Shown here: one piece after another, positions 35,326 to 42,902 of the stretch
Position numbering within the stretch: the first letter of the stretch is position 1
Layout: every line of letters begins with the position of its first letter
Source of the DNA: Nanobdellota archaeon
GTDB taxonomy: Archaea > Nanobdellota > Nanobdellia > Pacearchaeales > GW2011-AR1
NCBI GenBank assembly: GCA_018817405.1
Contig: JAHITZ010000023.1
Span: forward strand, 1 to 59,279
Direction: 5' to 3'
DNA: 59,279 nt
Position numbers and translations under genes: made by a program
The notes under the pieces: model-generated
Told to the model about the DNA's origin: nothing
The model's database searches: none
What the model saw: the letters and a program-made list of their open reading frames with translations, nothing else

Positions 35326-36879
35326 TTAACAATGTGAACTCTTAATTTTCATCCTCTTTAAGATGTTTTTCTGTATGGTTCTCAAAATCATTTTATCTTT
35401 TTTATCTAAACATCCGGTAAACAGAATCAATAACACATATGCTCCAACAAAAACAAGCCCTGAAATAATAACAGAAACAAAACTCAAAGTAAAAAATGAC
35501 CGAGCAATCTCCAAGCCCGCAACTAGTAGCATTGACGCTAAAATTACTCTAAACATTCTCCTCTTCAATGGTACAGCTTCAGTTAAATGACCAGCCTTGA
35601 ATATAAATATCCCTGCAAGTAGAAGATTCATAGTCATCGTAGATAAAGCAGCTCCGATTATGCCAATTCTTGGTATCAAGATTATATTCAATAAAATATC
35701 TATGATGGCTGTAATAATCACAGTTTTCAAAATTATTTTTGACTTCCCAGATGCTAAAATAAGCAACCTAGATGGTTGTGCCTGTGCAAAAACAAATGAG
35801 CCAACAGCAAGTATCCTCAAGGCGTTTTTAGCCACCACAAAATCATTACCAAACATGGCTGAAATGATTTGTTCAGGAAAGAACAAGACCAATATCAATA
35901 AAGGAAAATTAATCATAAAAATCCATTTCGCAATCTGCTGACTTATTTGCTTCGCTTCCCCAAAATTCTTTTCGCCTCTCATCCGATTTATCAAGGGAAA
36001 GAATAATTTAGAAAATATCTCTGGGGCTAAACTAAAGAATAAAACAAGGGGCACTGCCACATTATAAACTCCAACATTCTCGACACCCAAAAAGTAACCT
36101 ATTGTTAAAGAATCCGCCCAATAAAAGACCTGCCAGATTATCCCTACAAGAACCAAGGGCCAAGAGTAGGAATAGAAATTTCTGAATACTTCTTTGTACT
36201 CTTTTTTCCTAATCTTCTTTTTGAAATAAACTGAAACATATCTTCTAAAAATAAAGAATGAACTAGCAAATAAAAACACATATCCTATATAGTAAGAGTA
36301 TACAACCGCTTCTTGGCCAATGCCCCATAAGATGAGAACAACCAAGATTGTAGTTTTTATAGCGTTCAGCACAACATTATTTAAAAAAGAAGATACGCCG
36401 ATTTTTTCCAAAGCAGTTAATGTTGTCATAAAAAAATTTGAAAGCACCCACAACGGAACCAGCATACTAAAAATCCTCAAAAACATTCCAAGTTCTTCAC
36501 TTTCAAATATTTTTACAGCGAGGTAATCAGAAAAAATGAATAAAATAACCGAAGCAGAGAGGCTTGTAATAATAAGTATCTTAGAAGACACCTGCAGAAT
36601 ATATTTTATCTTTTTTTGTTCCCCTTCTCCACGATACCCTGGCACAAACCTCATTACTCCTTGAGGGATTCCGAGAGATGCAAGAGTCACAACAATTCCG
36701 ACAACGACCAAGGTCAGAGTGATTATCCCGTATGTCTCCGCCCCGTAATACCTTGCGATAAGTATTCTATAAACAAATGTCAATATCTTGGACAGGATTA
36801 TAAATGCAAAAACCACAAACGAACTTTTCACAATAAGTTTAAGCGAATTATCCACCCGTTCACTCTTTATTTTTTTCAT
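35326..36879 (-). CDS. Wzx-like polysaccharide/oligosaccharide flippase (MOP superfamily)
   Basis: A 517-residue integral membrane protein with about 14 predicted helices and the N-terminal pattern FAFIILSKILTFVYRILIARYYGAETYGIITLTL of polysaccharide-synthesis exporters. It would move a polyprenyl-linked oligosaccharide across the membrane. A second member is encoded at 52149 next to aglB, so two lipid-linked glycans, or two steps, may exist. TATA AATAATAAAAAGG is about 26 nt before the ATG. It diverges from a GT4 gene. Confidence 0.85.
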   Translation of the reverse strand: MKKIKSERVDNSLKLIVKSSFVVFAFIILSKILTFVYRILIARYYGAETYGIITLTLVVVGIVVTLASLGIPQGVMRFVPGYRGEGEQKKIKYILQVSSKILIITSLSASVILFIFSDYLAVKIFESEELGMFLRIFSMLVPLWVLSNFFMTTLTALEKIGVSSFLNNVVLNAIKTTILVVLILWGIGQEAVVYSYYIGYVFLFASSFFIFRRYVSVYFKKKIRKKEYKEVFRNFYSYSWPLVLVGIIWQVFYWADSLTIGYFLGVENVGVYNVAVPLVLFFSLAPEIFSKLFFPLINRMRGEKNFGEAKQISQQIAKWIFMINFPLLILVLFFPEQIISAMFGNDFVVAKNALRILAVGSFVFAQAQPSRLLILASGKSKIILKTVIITAIIDILLNIILIPRIGIIGAALSTMTMNLLLAGIFIFKAGHLTEAVPLKRRMFRVILASMLLVAGLEIARSFFTLSFVSVIISGLVFVGAYVLLILFTGCLDKKDKMILRTIQKNILKRMKIKSSHC

Positions 36880-36966
36880 TTATCAACAAGATTTTACTCC
36901 TTTTTATTATTTCGCAATTCCCCAAATATCCAAATTCTTATAAACCAAACTCTTTTCCTCTTTTCC

Positions 36967-38121
36967 ATGAAAATAGCACATGTAAACATGTTTTACCATC
37001 CCACTTTTGGAGGGGTTGAACAGGTGATGTATGAGTTAGCACAAAGGCAAGTAAGAGATGGTCACGAGGTCCATGTTTTTTGCTGCGACTCTGATAAAAA
37101 AAAAAGAATAAAGATAAAGGATGAAGTAGTAGACAGAGTTCACATCCACAGATTGCCATATTGGATTAGACTGTCTTTGAACACATTCGTCTGGCCCTCG
37201 TTACTTTGGAAATTCAAGGGAAAATTTGACATTGTTCACACACATGTTTCTGGACACGATTACGTCTTGTTTATCGGATTGCTTGGAAAATTAAAAGGTT
37301 TTAAACACATCCACACAACTCACTGCCCATGGACAGACAATTCCTTTAGGCCTTCAACTGTAAAACCCTTTCTGTTTCTAAACCATTTAATTTTTAACAA
37401 AATTTCTTTTAAATGGGTTGATAAAGTGATTCCAATAACCCCTTGGGAGTTAGACATACTAAAAAAGTATATCAAAAATGTAGAAAAAATAAGAGTCATT
37501 CCAAACGGGACTGATAAAATTTTATACAAAAAAGTTAAAAACAATCAGTTTAGAAAAAAAAACAATATAACTGAAAAATATCTTGTTCTTTTTTTTGGAA
37601 GACTAAACCCTACAAAAGGTCCTGATAAATTGGCTCGGGCAGCAATTAATCTCACAAAAAAAAGAAAAGACATTGCCTTTATCTGGGTCGGCCCTGATGA
37701 AGGAAAGGCAAAAGAAGTAGAAAGATTAATCAAGCCTTATAAAAATATGAAATACCTCGGCCCAATTCGAGGAAAAGAAAAAATCGCAGAAATGTATCAA
37801 GCAGCAGACCTATACGTTTTGCCAAGCTACAGGGAAGGCTTGCCATTGACGTTATTTGAAGCAATGGCCTCGGGTTTGCCAATTATTGCAAGTCCTGTCA
37901 ACGGAATTCCTTATGAAATGACCTCGCCAGAAAATGGATTTTTTACAAAGTACGGAGACATTAAAGCAATAGAAGAAAAAATTCTTAAAATTTTAGATGA
38001 TAAAAAATTAGCAAAACAAATATCAAAAAATAATTTCAAGAAAGCAGAAGGATATGACTGGGATTCTATACACAAAAGATACATGAAGGAATACAAAGCA
38101 CTATTAAGTAATCGTTCTTAA
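36967..38121 (+). CDS. glycosyltransferase family 4
   Basis: A 385-residue GT4. IAHVNMFYHPTFGGVEQVMYELAQR is the N-terminal glycine loop. The donor domain has YLVLFFGRLNPTKGPDKLARAA, IAFIWVGPDEG, and LYVLPSYREGLPLTLFEAMASGLPIIASPVNG with the E-x7-E residues. It is one of the most typical GT4 sequences in the window. An open frame continues upstream to 36616 across the flippase 5' end, but the TATA element TTATAAACC about 26 nt before the ATG at 36967 fixes the start. Confidence 0.9.
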   Translation: MKIAHVNMFYHPTFGGVEQVMYELAQRQVRDGHEVHVFCCDSDKKKRIKIKDEVVDRVHIHRLPYWIRLSLNTFVWPSLLWKFKGKFDIVHTHVSGHDYVLFIGLLGKLKGFKHIHTTHCPWTDNSFRPSTVKPFLFLNHLIFNKISFKWVDKVIPITPWELDILKKYIKNVEKIRVIPNGTDKILYKKVKNNQFRKKNNITEKYLVLFFGRLNPTKGPDKLARAAINLTKKRKDIAFIWVGPDEGKAKEVERLIKPYKNMKYLGPIRGKEKIAEMYQAADLYVLPSYREGLPLTLFEAMASGLPIIASPVNGIPYEMTSPENGFFTKYGDIKAIEEKILKILDDKKLAKQISKNNFKKAEGYDWDSIHKRYMKEYKALLSNRS

Positions 38122-38125
38122 TGTC

Positions 38126-38163
38126 AAGAACCTAGCACACCCGCCGCCTTACTAGGGGTTCTT
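38126..38163 (+). terminator. inverted repeat after the GT4 gene
   Basis: AAGAACC+TAG (38126-38135) pairs with CTA (38152-38154) and GGTTCTT (38157-38163), with GG unpaired, around a GC-rich loop. It begins 5 bp after the GT4 stop. It could be a transcription terminator or 3' stabilising hairpin; a T-run (CCTCCTTTTTAATT) follows at about 38170-38184. The stem sequence resembles the GTCAAGAACC/GGGTTCTTGAC strings in the 22165-22215 part of the structured segment. Confidence 0.4.
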
Positions 38164-38232
38164 AACAACTCCTCCTTTTTAATTAAACCCGATTATATAA
38201 AGATTTAAAAAATAATCCCTCCCAGAAGACCT

Positions 38233-39765
38233 ATGAAAATAACTCTAATATCCACAGCAACATATCCCTCAGACCAGGGTATAAGGACAATCTCAAGTGT
38301 CTTAAAAGAAGCAGGGCACGACGTCAAAATGGTTTTCATGGCACTAAGCGAAGATTACTCTAAAAATTACAAAAAATCAGAACTATTGCAATTGATAAAT
38401 CTCTGCAAATCAAGTCAGCTAATCGGAATCAGTTCATACGCATCAACAGCACATCGCGCAGCAAGAATAATTTCTTTCTTGAAAAAATTAAATCTCCCTT
38501 TAGTTTATGGAGGAGTCCATGCCACAATCTGCCCTGATAAATGTATAAAACACTCAGACATTGTCTGCGTCGGAGAAGGAGAAAGAGCAATTTTAGATTT
38601 AGTTAATGCGCTGGAAAAAAACAAAGATTACTCAAAAATAAAAAACCTCTGGGTAAAAACCAGCAGAGGAGTAATAAAAAACCCAGTCAGAAACATAATT
38701 GAGGAGATAGACACACTGCCTTTGCCAGACTATGGAATAGAGACCCATTATCTCCTAGAAAAAGGCAAAATAAGAAAATTTCAAGAATATGACTTAGCCG
38801 GACAAATTTTTTTCCTAACAGGAAGAGGTTGCCCATACGGATGTGATTACTGTAGTAATTCTCTGTTCAACGAAATTTACAAGGGAAAATGCAAAAAAAT
38901 ATTAAGATGGCACTCTCCAGATTACATAATCAACGGAATTCTTTTCCTCAAGAAAAAATTTCCAAGTTTAAGTTATTTTGATGTAAGAGATGACACTTTC
39001 TCTCTCCGTCCGTTGTCTCAAATAAAAGAGTTTTGTGCTCTTTACAAAGAAAAAGTAAAACTGCGTTTCAAATGTCTCGGAGACCCAAAGACAATTTCCG
39101 ATGAGAAAATAAAACTTTTAGTAGATGCAGGTTGCACAGATATTATCATTGGAATCCAGGGAGGCGAAAGAACAAATAAAGAAATTTATCATAGGAATCA
39201 AACAGATGAACAAGTTCTAAACGCAGCAAGGATTCTTAACAAATATAAAAACAAACTAGCAGTTATGTATGATGTCATAACCTGCAATCCTTACGAACAA
39301 CCCGAAGACATAATCAACTTAATTCGCCTTCTTCAAAAAATTCCAAAACCTTACTTTCTGTCTGTAAACAACCTTGTTTTTTTCCCTGGAACAAAACTAG
39401 ACCAACGCGCACGCCAGGACAGAATAATAAAAAAAGAAAAAGATGCAGCCTACCAATTGAATTATTGGGACAGAAGTGCACACATTCTTTTGAAAAGAAA
39501 AAACCAATATCTCGTCTTAATTTTAAATTTAATGCGCGGAGTTGTAACAGAAAGCAGATTTGGTATTCTTCCAAATTCCCTACTAAACCATCTCCTGCAA
39601 AAAGACAGAGTAAAACAAAACCTAAGAAAAACCTTCACAACCCTCCTCGTTTTAAGAGTCGTAAGTCTCTATGACATAATCAGAGAAAGAATCCTCAAAA
39701 CAACTTACAGAAGCCTGCCATTGAGTTTTAGGGTTTGGTATGACAAGGTTAGGTACAGGGTTTGA
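38233..39765 (+). CDS. B12-binding radical SAM protein
   Basis: A 510-residue protein. The N-terminal domain has QGIRTISSVLKEAGHDVKMV, LIGISSYASTAHRAARI, LVYGGVHATICPDKCI and VCVGEGERAILDL. The SAM motif is CPYGCDYC (Cys 200, 204, 207), followed by YFDVRDDTFSLRPL and DIIIGIQGGERTNKEIYHRNQT. It is closest in layout to the 24498 protein. TATA-like ATTTAAAAAAT is about 28 nt before the ATG. Its last 34 bases, encoding VWYDKVRYRV and stop, are repeated 580 bp downstream beyond the toxin-antitoxin pair. Confidence 0.85.
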   Translation: MKITLISTATYPSDQGIRTISSVLKEAGHDVKMVFMALSEDYSKNYKKSELLQLINLCKSSQLIGISSYASTAHRAARIISFLKKLNLPLVYGGVHATICPDKCIKHSDIVCVGEGERAILDLVNALEKNKDYSKIKNLWVKTSRGVIKNPVRNIIEEIDTLPLPDYGIETHYLLEKGKIRKFQEYDLAGQIFFLTGRGCPYGCDYCSNSLFNEIYKGKCKKILRWHSPDYIINGILFLKKKFPSLSYFDVRDDTFSLRPLSQIKEFCALYKEKVKLRFKCLGDPKTISDEKIKLLVDAGCTDIIIGIQGGERTNKEIYHRNQTDEQVLNAARILNKYKNKLAVMYDVITCNPYEQPEDIINLIRLLQKIPKPYFLSVNNLVFFPGTKLDQRARQDRIIKKEKDAAYQLNYWDRSAHILLKRKNQYLVLILNLMRGVVTESRFGILPNSLLNHLLQKDRVKQNLRKTFTTLLVLRVVSLYDIIRERILKTTYRSLPLSFRVWYDKVRYRV

Positions 39766-39766
39766 T
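39732..39766 (+). repeat. direct repeat, left copy (3' end of radical SAM gene)
   Basis: GGTTTGGTATGACAAGGTT (39732-39750) is identical to 40312-40330; the next 16 bases differ at four to five positions. The left copy is the last 11 codons and stop of the radical SAM gene. The right copy keeps the same reading frame (VWYDKVQYRV then TAA). Between the copies lies only the toxin-antitoxin pair. Confidence 0.8.
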
Positions 39767-39827
39767 TCATGCATACCCCACCAGCAAATAGAAAAACTTA
39801 AATACTATACCAATCTATACAATCGCT

Positions 39828-40046
39828 ATGGATACAACAATACAAGTCAGTGATGGGCTAAGACAATTCCTACAGATGAGAAAATTGTCTGATAAAGAGA
39901 GTTATGAAAATGTAATCTGGGATCTTATAGAGGATAATATGGAAATTTCTGAAGAAACGAAAAAAGATATAGAAGAAGCTAGAAAAGACGTATCTGCTGG
40001 AAGAGTTAAAACATTCGCCCAGATAAAAAAAGAATTAGAGTTATAA
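39828..40046 (+). CDS. antitoxin of a RelBE/ParDE-like pair
   Basis: A 72-residue protein. The N-terminal IQVSDGLRQFLQMRKLSDKESYENVIWDLIEDN is a short strand-helix-helix DNA-binding unit of the VapB/RelB-like type found in archaea, and the C-terminus (EARKDVSAGRVKTFAQIKKELEL) is the toxin-wrapping helix region. The stop codon shares one base with the toxin ATG. TATA-like TTAAATACTATACC lies about 30 nt before the ATG. Such antitoxins normally repress their own promoter. Confidence 0.78.
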   Translation: MDTTIQVSDGLRQFLQMRKLSDKESYENVIWDLIEDNMEISEETKKDIEEARKDVSAGRVKTFAQIKKELEL

Positions 40047-40297
40047 TGTACGAAATTATTTTTACAGAAAAGGCATGTAAGCAATTAAATAAACTAGAGA
40101 AAGATGTTCAAAGAAGAATAATCGCAACATTGGACCGTTGCCGAATCAATCCTTATCGGCATTTTATTAAACTTGTCGGAGAAACAGCAATGAAATTAAG
40201 GGTTGGTGAATGGAGAGTTATAGCAGATATTAACGAAGGGAAGTTAATTGTTTTGGTCTTGAAGATTGGACATCGAAGAAATATTTACAAAAACTGA
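40046..40297 (+). CDS. RelE/ParE-superfamily toxin
   Basis: An 83-residue protein with the RelE core: YEIIFTEKACKQLNKLEKDVQRRIIATLDR, then FIKLVGETAMKLRVGEWRVIADINEGKLIVLVLKIGHRRNIYKN. The RVGEWRVIADI and IGHRRNIYK strands carry the basic residues typical of mRNA-cleaving RelE toxins. It is translationally coupled to the antitoxin (overlap TAATG). The target (ribosomal mRNA or gyrase) cannot be decided, but GHRRxIYK favours the RelE side. Confidence 0.88.
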   Translation: MYEIIFTEKACKQLNKLEKDVQRRIIATLDRCRINPYRHFIKLVGETAMKLRVGEWRVIADINEGKLIVLVLKIGHRRNIYKN

Positions 40298-40307
40298 CTA
40301 GTTATTT

Positions 40308-40991
40308 TCAAGGTTTGGTATGACAAGGTTCAGTATAGGGTTTAAGTATACAATAAGCACAAGGAATAATCAAACAAATCACCATTTGATACTCTCTCTT
40401 AAAAACAAACAACCCATCAATTGATTTATACACTTCGTTTGTAATTATCTCATTACCTAAAAATCTTCTTTGATGTATTGCTACAGCCTCTTGATTCGCA
40501 GTTAAAATTCTTGTTGGGTCTTTTTTCCGAGCATTAGCAAAAATCTCTAGAATTGATGTTTTTTCTGATGGGACAAGATTATATCCTCCACTAACCAAAC
40601 CAGGTAAAAACTTCTCTAGGGCAAACGCCCACTTTTTATCCCTTGTATCGCAATGAGTATTGATTGTTACATTGACTTTTTGCGGTCGTTTTCCTAATGT
40701 TAAAAGACTCGCAGGTACGCAAGAAGACATTTCTGGTTCTCGGTATCTTACTGAAACTGCAAAATCTGAGGAGCCATCCTCATGGGCTATAGCTCCTGAA
40801 GTCCATGGTTGAGCATCTACAACATACCGCGAATCAAATCTACCATCTGCTGGGTCTGCTTGGAAGTGAAATTTGGCTTCCAGATACCAATATCCCTCTG
40901 GTGAATAACCGCTTAGTTAAGGGATTTTTCGAGCAATAGCAATTGCTTTATCATAAGACATCTTTCCTTTTGCCTCAATTGTTTCTATCAT
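40308..40991 (-). pseudogene. unknown protein interrupted by one in-frame stop
   Basis: Reading from ATG at 40991 gives MIETIEAKGKMSYDKAIAIARKIP, then TAA (40917-40919), then an uninterrupted frame of 203 codons to 40308 (LSGYSPEGYWYLEAKFHFQADP and onward). The frame is the same on both sides of the stop and no start codon lies soon after it, so a single mutation appears to have broken a gene of about 227 codons. A TATA box (GTTTTATAAC, about 30 nt upstream) is preserved. The last residues are encoded antisense through the direct repeat and are probably not original. I do not recognise the family. 40992-41162 holds nothing else visible. Confidence 0.6.
40312..40347 (+). repeat. direct repeat, right copy
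   Basis: Second copy of the radical SAM gene 3' end (see 39732-39766), starting 14 bp after the toxin stop and still reading VWYDKVQYRV then TAA. It has no coding sequence in front of it in that frame, so it is either a duplicated insertion boundary or the stub of a lost paralogue. Confidence 0.8.
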
Positions 40992-41162
40992 TTTATTATC
41001 TTAGCCTCACATATGTTATAAAACATTCAGTATTTAAATCTTTAGGTGATGTAGTCATTATCAAATTACACAAACTTTTCATTCTTTCATACTTCGTCAA
41101 ATCATCAATCCAATCTCAATAAAAACCTTCTCGCCTTAATTTACAATAACACCTACAGATAA

Positions 41163-41552
41163 CTACCCCGAAGCATGATTAATCTTTATATCCTCATATC
41201 CAATTCCTACTTTTCTCACAATTGCACTTTTTATCCTCACCCTAGCACCATTTGATTCCCTTATCGCGATTGCAGTCTTCCCCACTTCTTCTAGCGACAT
41301 ATCCCCCAATTGACCCTTTCGGATATTTGTTTCTAAATCCCATGTTTTTCCATTAGCTCCAAACAACTGTTTATGCCATTCATCCACTTGCTCAGCCGTG
41401 CAGATTCCCTTAGAAATAAATTCATTAATAGCATTAACATAGTCCTCATACTCTTTTTTTAATCTTTCTTTATCCCCTTCATCGTCAATCCTCTCAATTT
41501 TCAATTGTATAATCGACCTTTTATCCAGCAACTCATCCAAGGGGTATTCCAT
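41163..41552 (-). CDS. conserved helical protein of glycan loci, unknown function
   Basis: A 129-residue, largely helical protein. The opening YPLDELLDKRSIIQLKIERI and the later TWDLETNIRKG and KTAIAIRESNGARVRIKSAI recall a family of small proteins of unknown function that I associate with bacterial polysaccharide loci (pattern LIDRLSILxIKxERI ... ND+RxxIK). The recollection is from memory and unverified. No catalytic motif or membrane segment is apparent. It shares a TATA box with the divergent GT2 gene at 41603. Confidence 0.6.
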   Translation of the reverse strand: MEYPLDELLDKRSIIQLKIERIDDEGDKERLKKEYEDYVNAINEFISKGICTAEQVDEWHKQLFGANGKTWDLETNIRKGQLGDMSLEEVGKTAIAIRESNGARVRIKSAIVRKVGIGYEDIKINHASG

Positions 41553-41573
41553 ATCAAAAGTATCCTAATTAAC

Positions 41574-41579
41574 TTTAAA
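41574..41579. promoter_or_regulatory. shared palindromic TATA box for divergent genes
   Basis: TTTAAA in the context ACTTTAAAAG is centred 24-25 nt before the ATG at 41552 (minus) and 26-27 nt before the ATG at 41603 (plus). No other TATA-like element is available to either gene in the 50-bp gap. A single symmetric TATA box probably drives both leaderless transcripts. Confidence 0.6.
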
Positions 41580-41602
41580 AGGATTACGTTTCTGCAGTCT
41601 TC

Positions 41603-42493
41603 ATGGTAGACGTGATAATAACCTCTTTCAAAGAACCCCTAACAATCGGCAAAGCAATAGATTCCTTCATCCAGCAAGACATAAAAGAAAAATATAAAAT
41701 CTGGGTTATCGCTCCAGATGAACCAACATTAAACGTAGCAAGGAGATATTCAAAGAAACATAAGAATATCAAAGTGTTTAAAGATTCAGGAAAAGGAAAA
41801 AGTTTTGCATTGCACGAAATCTTGCCCAAACTAAAAAGCGAAATTATCGTTCTGTCTGATGGAGATGTTCATGTAAAAACAAACTGTTTGAAATACTTGA
41901 TAGAACCATTCAATGATAAAAAAGTAGGGTGTGTCACCGGCCGCCCGGTTTCCGAAGAGTCTAAAAAAAATATTTATGGTTACTGGTCTCACTTATTATG
42001 CGATGCCGGCGCACATAAAGCCAGATTAAAAAGATTCAGAAAAAAACAATTCTTAGAATGTTCTGGTTATTTCTGGGCTTTTAGAAATCATGTTATAAAG
42101 AGATTCCCTTTAGACATACCAGAAGACACAGTTATATCTTATCTATTCAGAGAGAAAAAGTATAAAATCGCGTATGCACCAAAAGCAATCGTGTATGTAA
42201 CTTTCCCCAAAAATCTTCACGAATTTATCGAACAAAAGAAGAGAACAGCCAAAGGACACGAAGCCCCTAGAAAATATGTCAACATGAAAAAAATACCCCG
42301 GACAAAATCTTTTAAAAACGAATTACTCGAAGGTTACAGGGCATTGTTTTACCCAAAAAATCTAATAGAAATTTTTTACACATTATTGCTGTTTCCTGTA
42401 AGATTGTACATCTGGATGTTAGTTTTTCATCATACAAGAATAAAGAAAAAAGAATACCAAGATGCATGGGAAAGAATCGAAAGCACGAAATAA
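41603..42493 (+). CDS. glycosyltransferase family 2
   Basis: A 296-residue GT-A enzyme. VDVIITSFKEPLTIGKAIDSFIQQ starts the nucleotide-binding domain, SEIIVLSDGDVHVKTNCLKYLIEPF carries the DxD-type metal motif (DGD), and VGCVTGRPV follows. The C-terminal 70 residues contain one or two hydrophobic segments (LIEIFYTLLLFPVRLYIWMLVF) that should anchor it in the membrane. It probably forms a polyprenyl-phosphate sugar or extends a lipid-linked glycan. Confidence 0.83.
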   Translation: MVDVIITSFKEPLTIGKAIDSFIQQDIKEKYKIWVIAPDEPTLNVARRYSKKHKNIKVFKDSGKGKSFALHEILPKLKSEIIVLSDGDVHVKTNCLKYLIEPFNDKKVGCVTGRPVSEESKKNIYGYWSHLLCDAGAHKARLKRFRKKQFLECSGYFWAFRNHVIKRFPLDIPEDTVISYLFREKKYKIAYAPKAIVYVTFPKNLHEFIEQKKRTAKGHEAPRKYVNMKKIPRTKSFKNELLEGYRALFYPKNLIEIFYTLLLFPVRLYIWMLVFHHTRIKKKEYQDAWERIESTK

Positions 42494-42494
42494 G

Positions 42495-42677
42495 TCAGGA
42501 AATGATTATTGCATCAACAGGACAAGAATCTGCTGCTTCTTTCTCACAGGTTGTTTTGTCTACGTTTGGTTTTTTCACTACAGCTTTATCACCGCGCAAT
42601 TCAAAACTTTTCGGACAAAGCTCTGAACAAAGACTGCAACCAATACATTTTTTTTCATCAATTTTTATTTTAGCCAT
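42495..42677 (-). CDS. 4Fe-4S ferredoxin
   Basis: A 60-residue ferredoxin. CIGCSLCSELCP holds the first cluster cysteines and SCPVDAI the remote one, the layout of a single 4Fe-4S ferredoxin; the second half lacks a full second CxxCxxC set. TATA AACTTTTAAAGTG is centred about 27 nt before the ATG. It ends 2 bp from the GT2 stop. It could be the electron donor for the seven radical SAM enzymes encoded nearby, which need a low-potential reductant; this is inference. The 225-bp gap to 42903 contains nothing I can support. Confidence 0.88.
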   Translation of the reverse strand: MAKIKIDEKKCIGCSLCSELCPKSFELRGDKAVVKKPNVDKTTCEKEAADSCPVDAIIIS

Positions 42678-42902
42678 AACATTACCATAACAAAAAACAC
42701 TTTAAAAAGTTTTACATCGCTTTGTACTCATCAAATAAAATTGAATAATAAGTGTTCACTCAACCACAAGAACGAATTAATGATAATTAATCTTACAGAC
42801 GAAGCGATTGAATCTGGGCCAATGTTGTATTTATCAGATTTTTCCAATTAAGACCGGAATCCAAATAGAAACGAATAAAAACTCAGCTTGGTTGCACAAA
42901 CA

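Noticed and set aside
36616-36966. N-terminal extension of the GT4 gene across the flippase 5' end
   Set aside because: The extension is antisense to the flippase and lies upstream of the TATA box that fits the ATG at 36967.
42780-42851. 23-codon frame starting ATG at 42780 (MIINLTDEAIES...)
   Set aside because: Too short, without recognisable family or a well-placed TATA box; best treated as intergenic.
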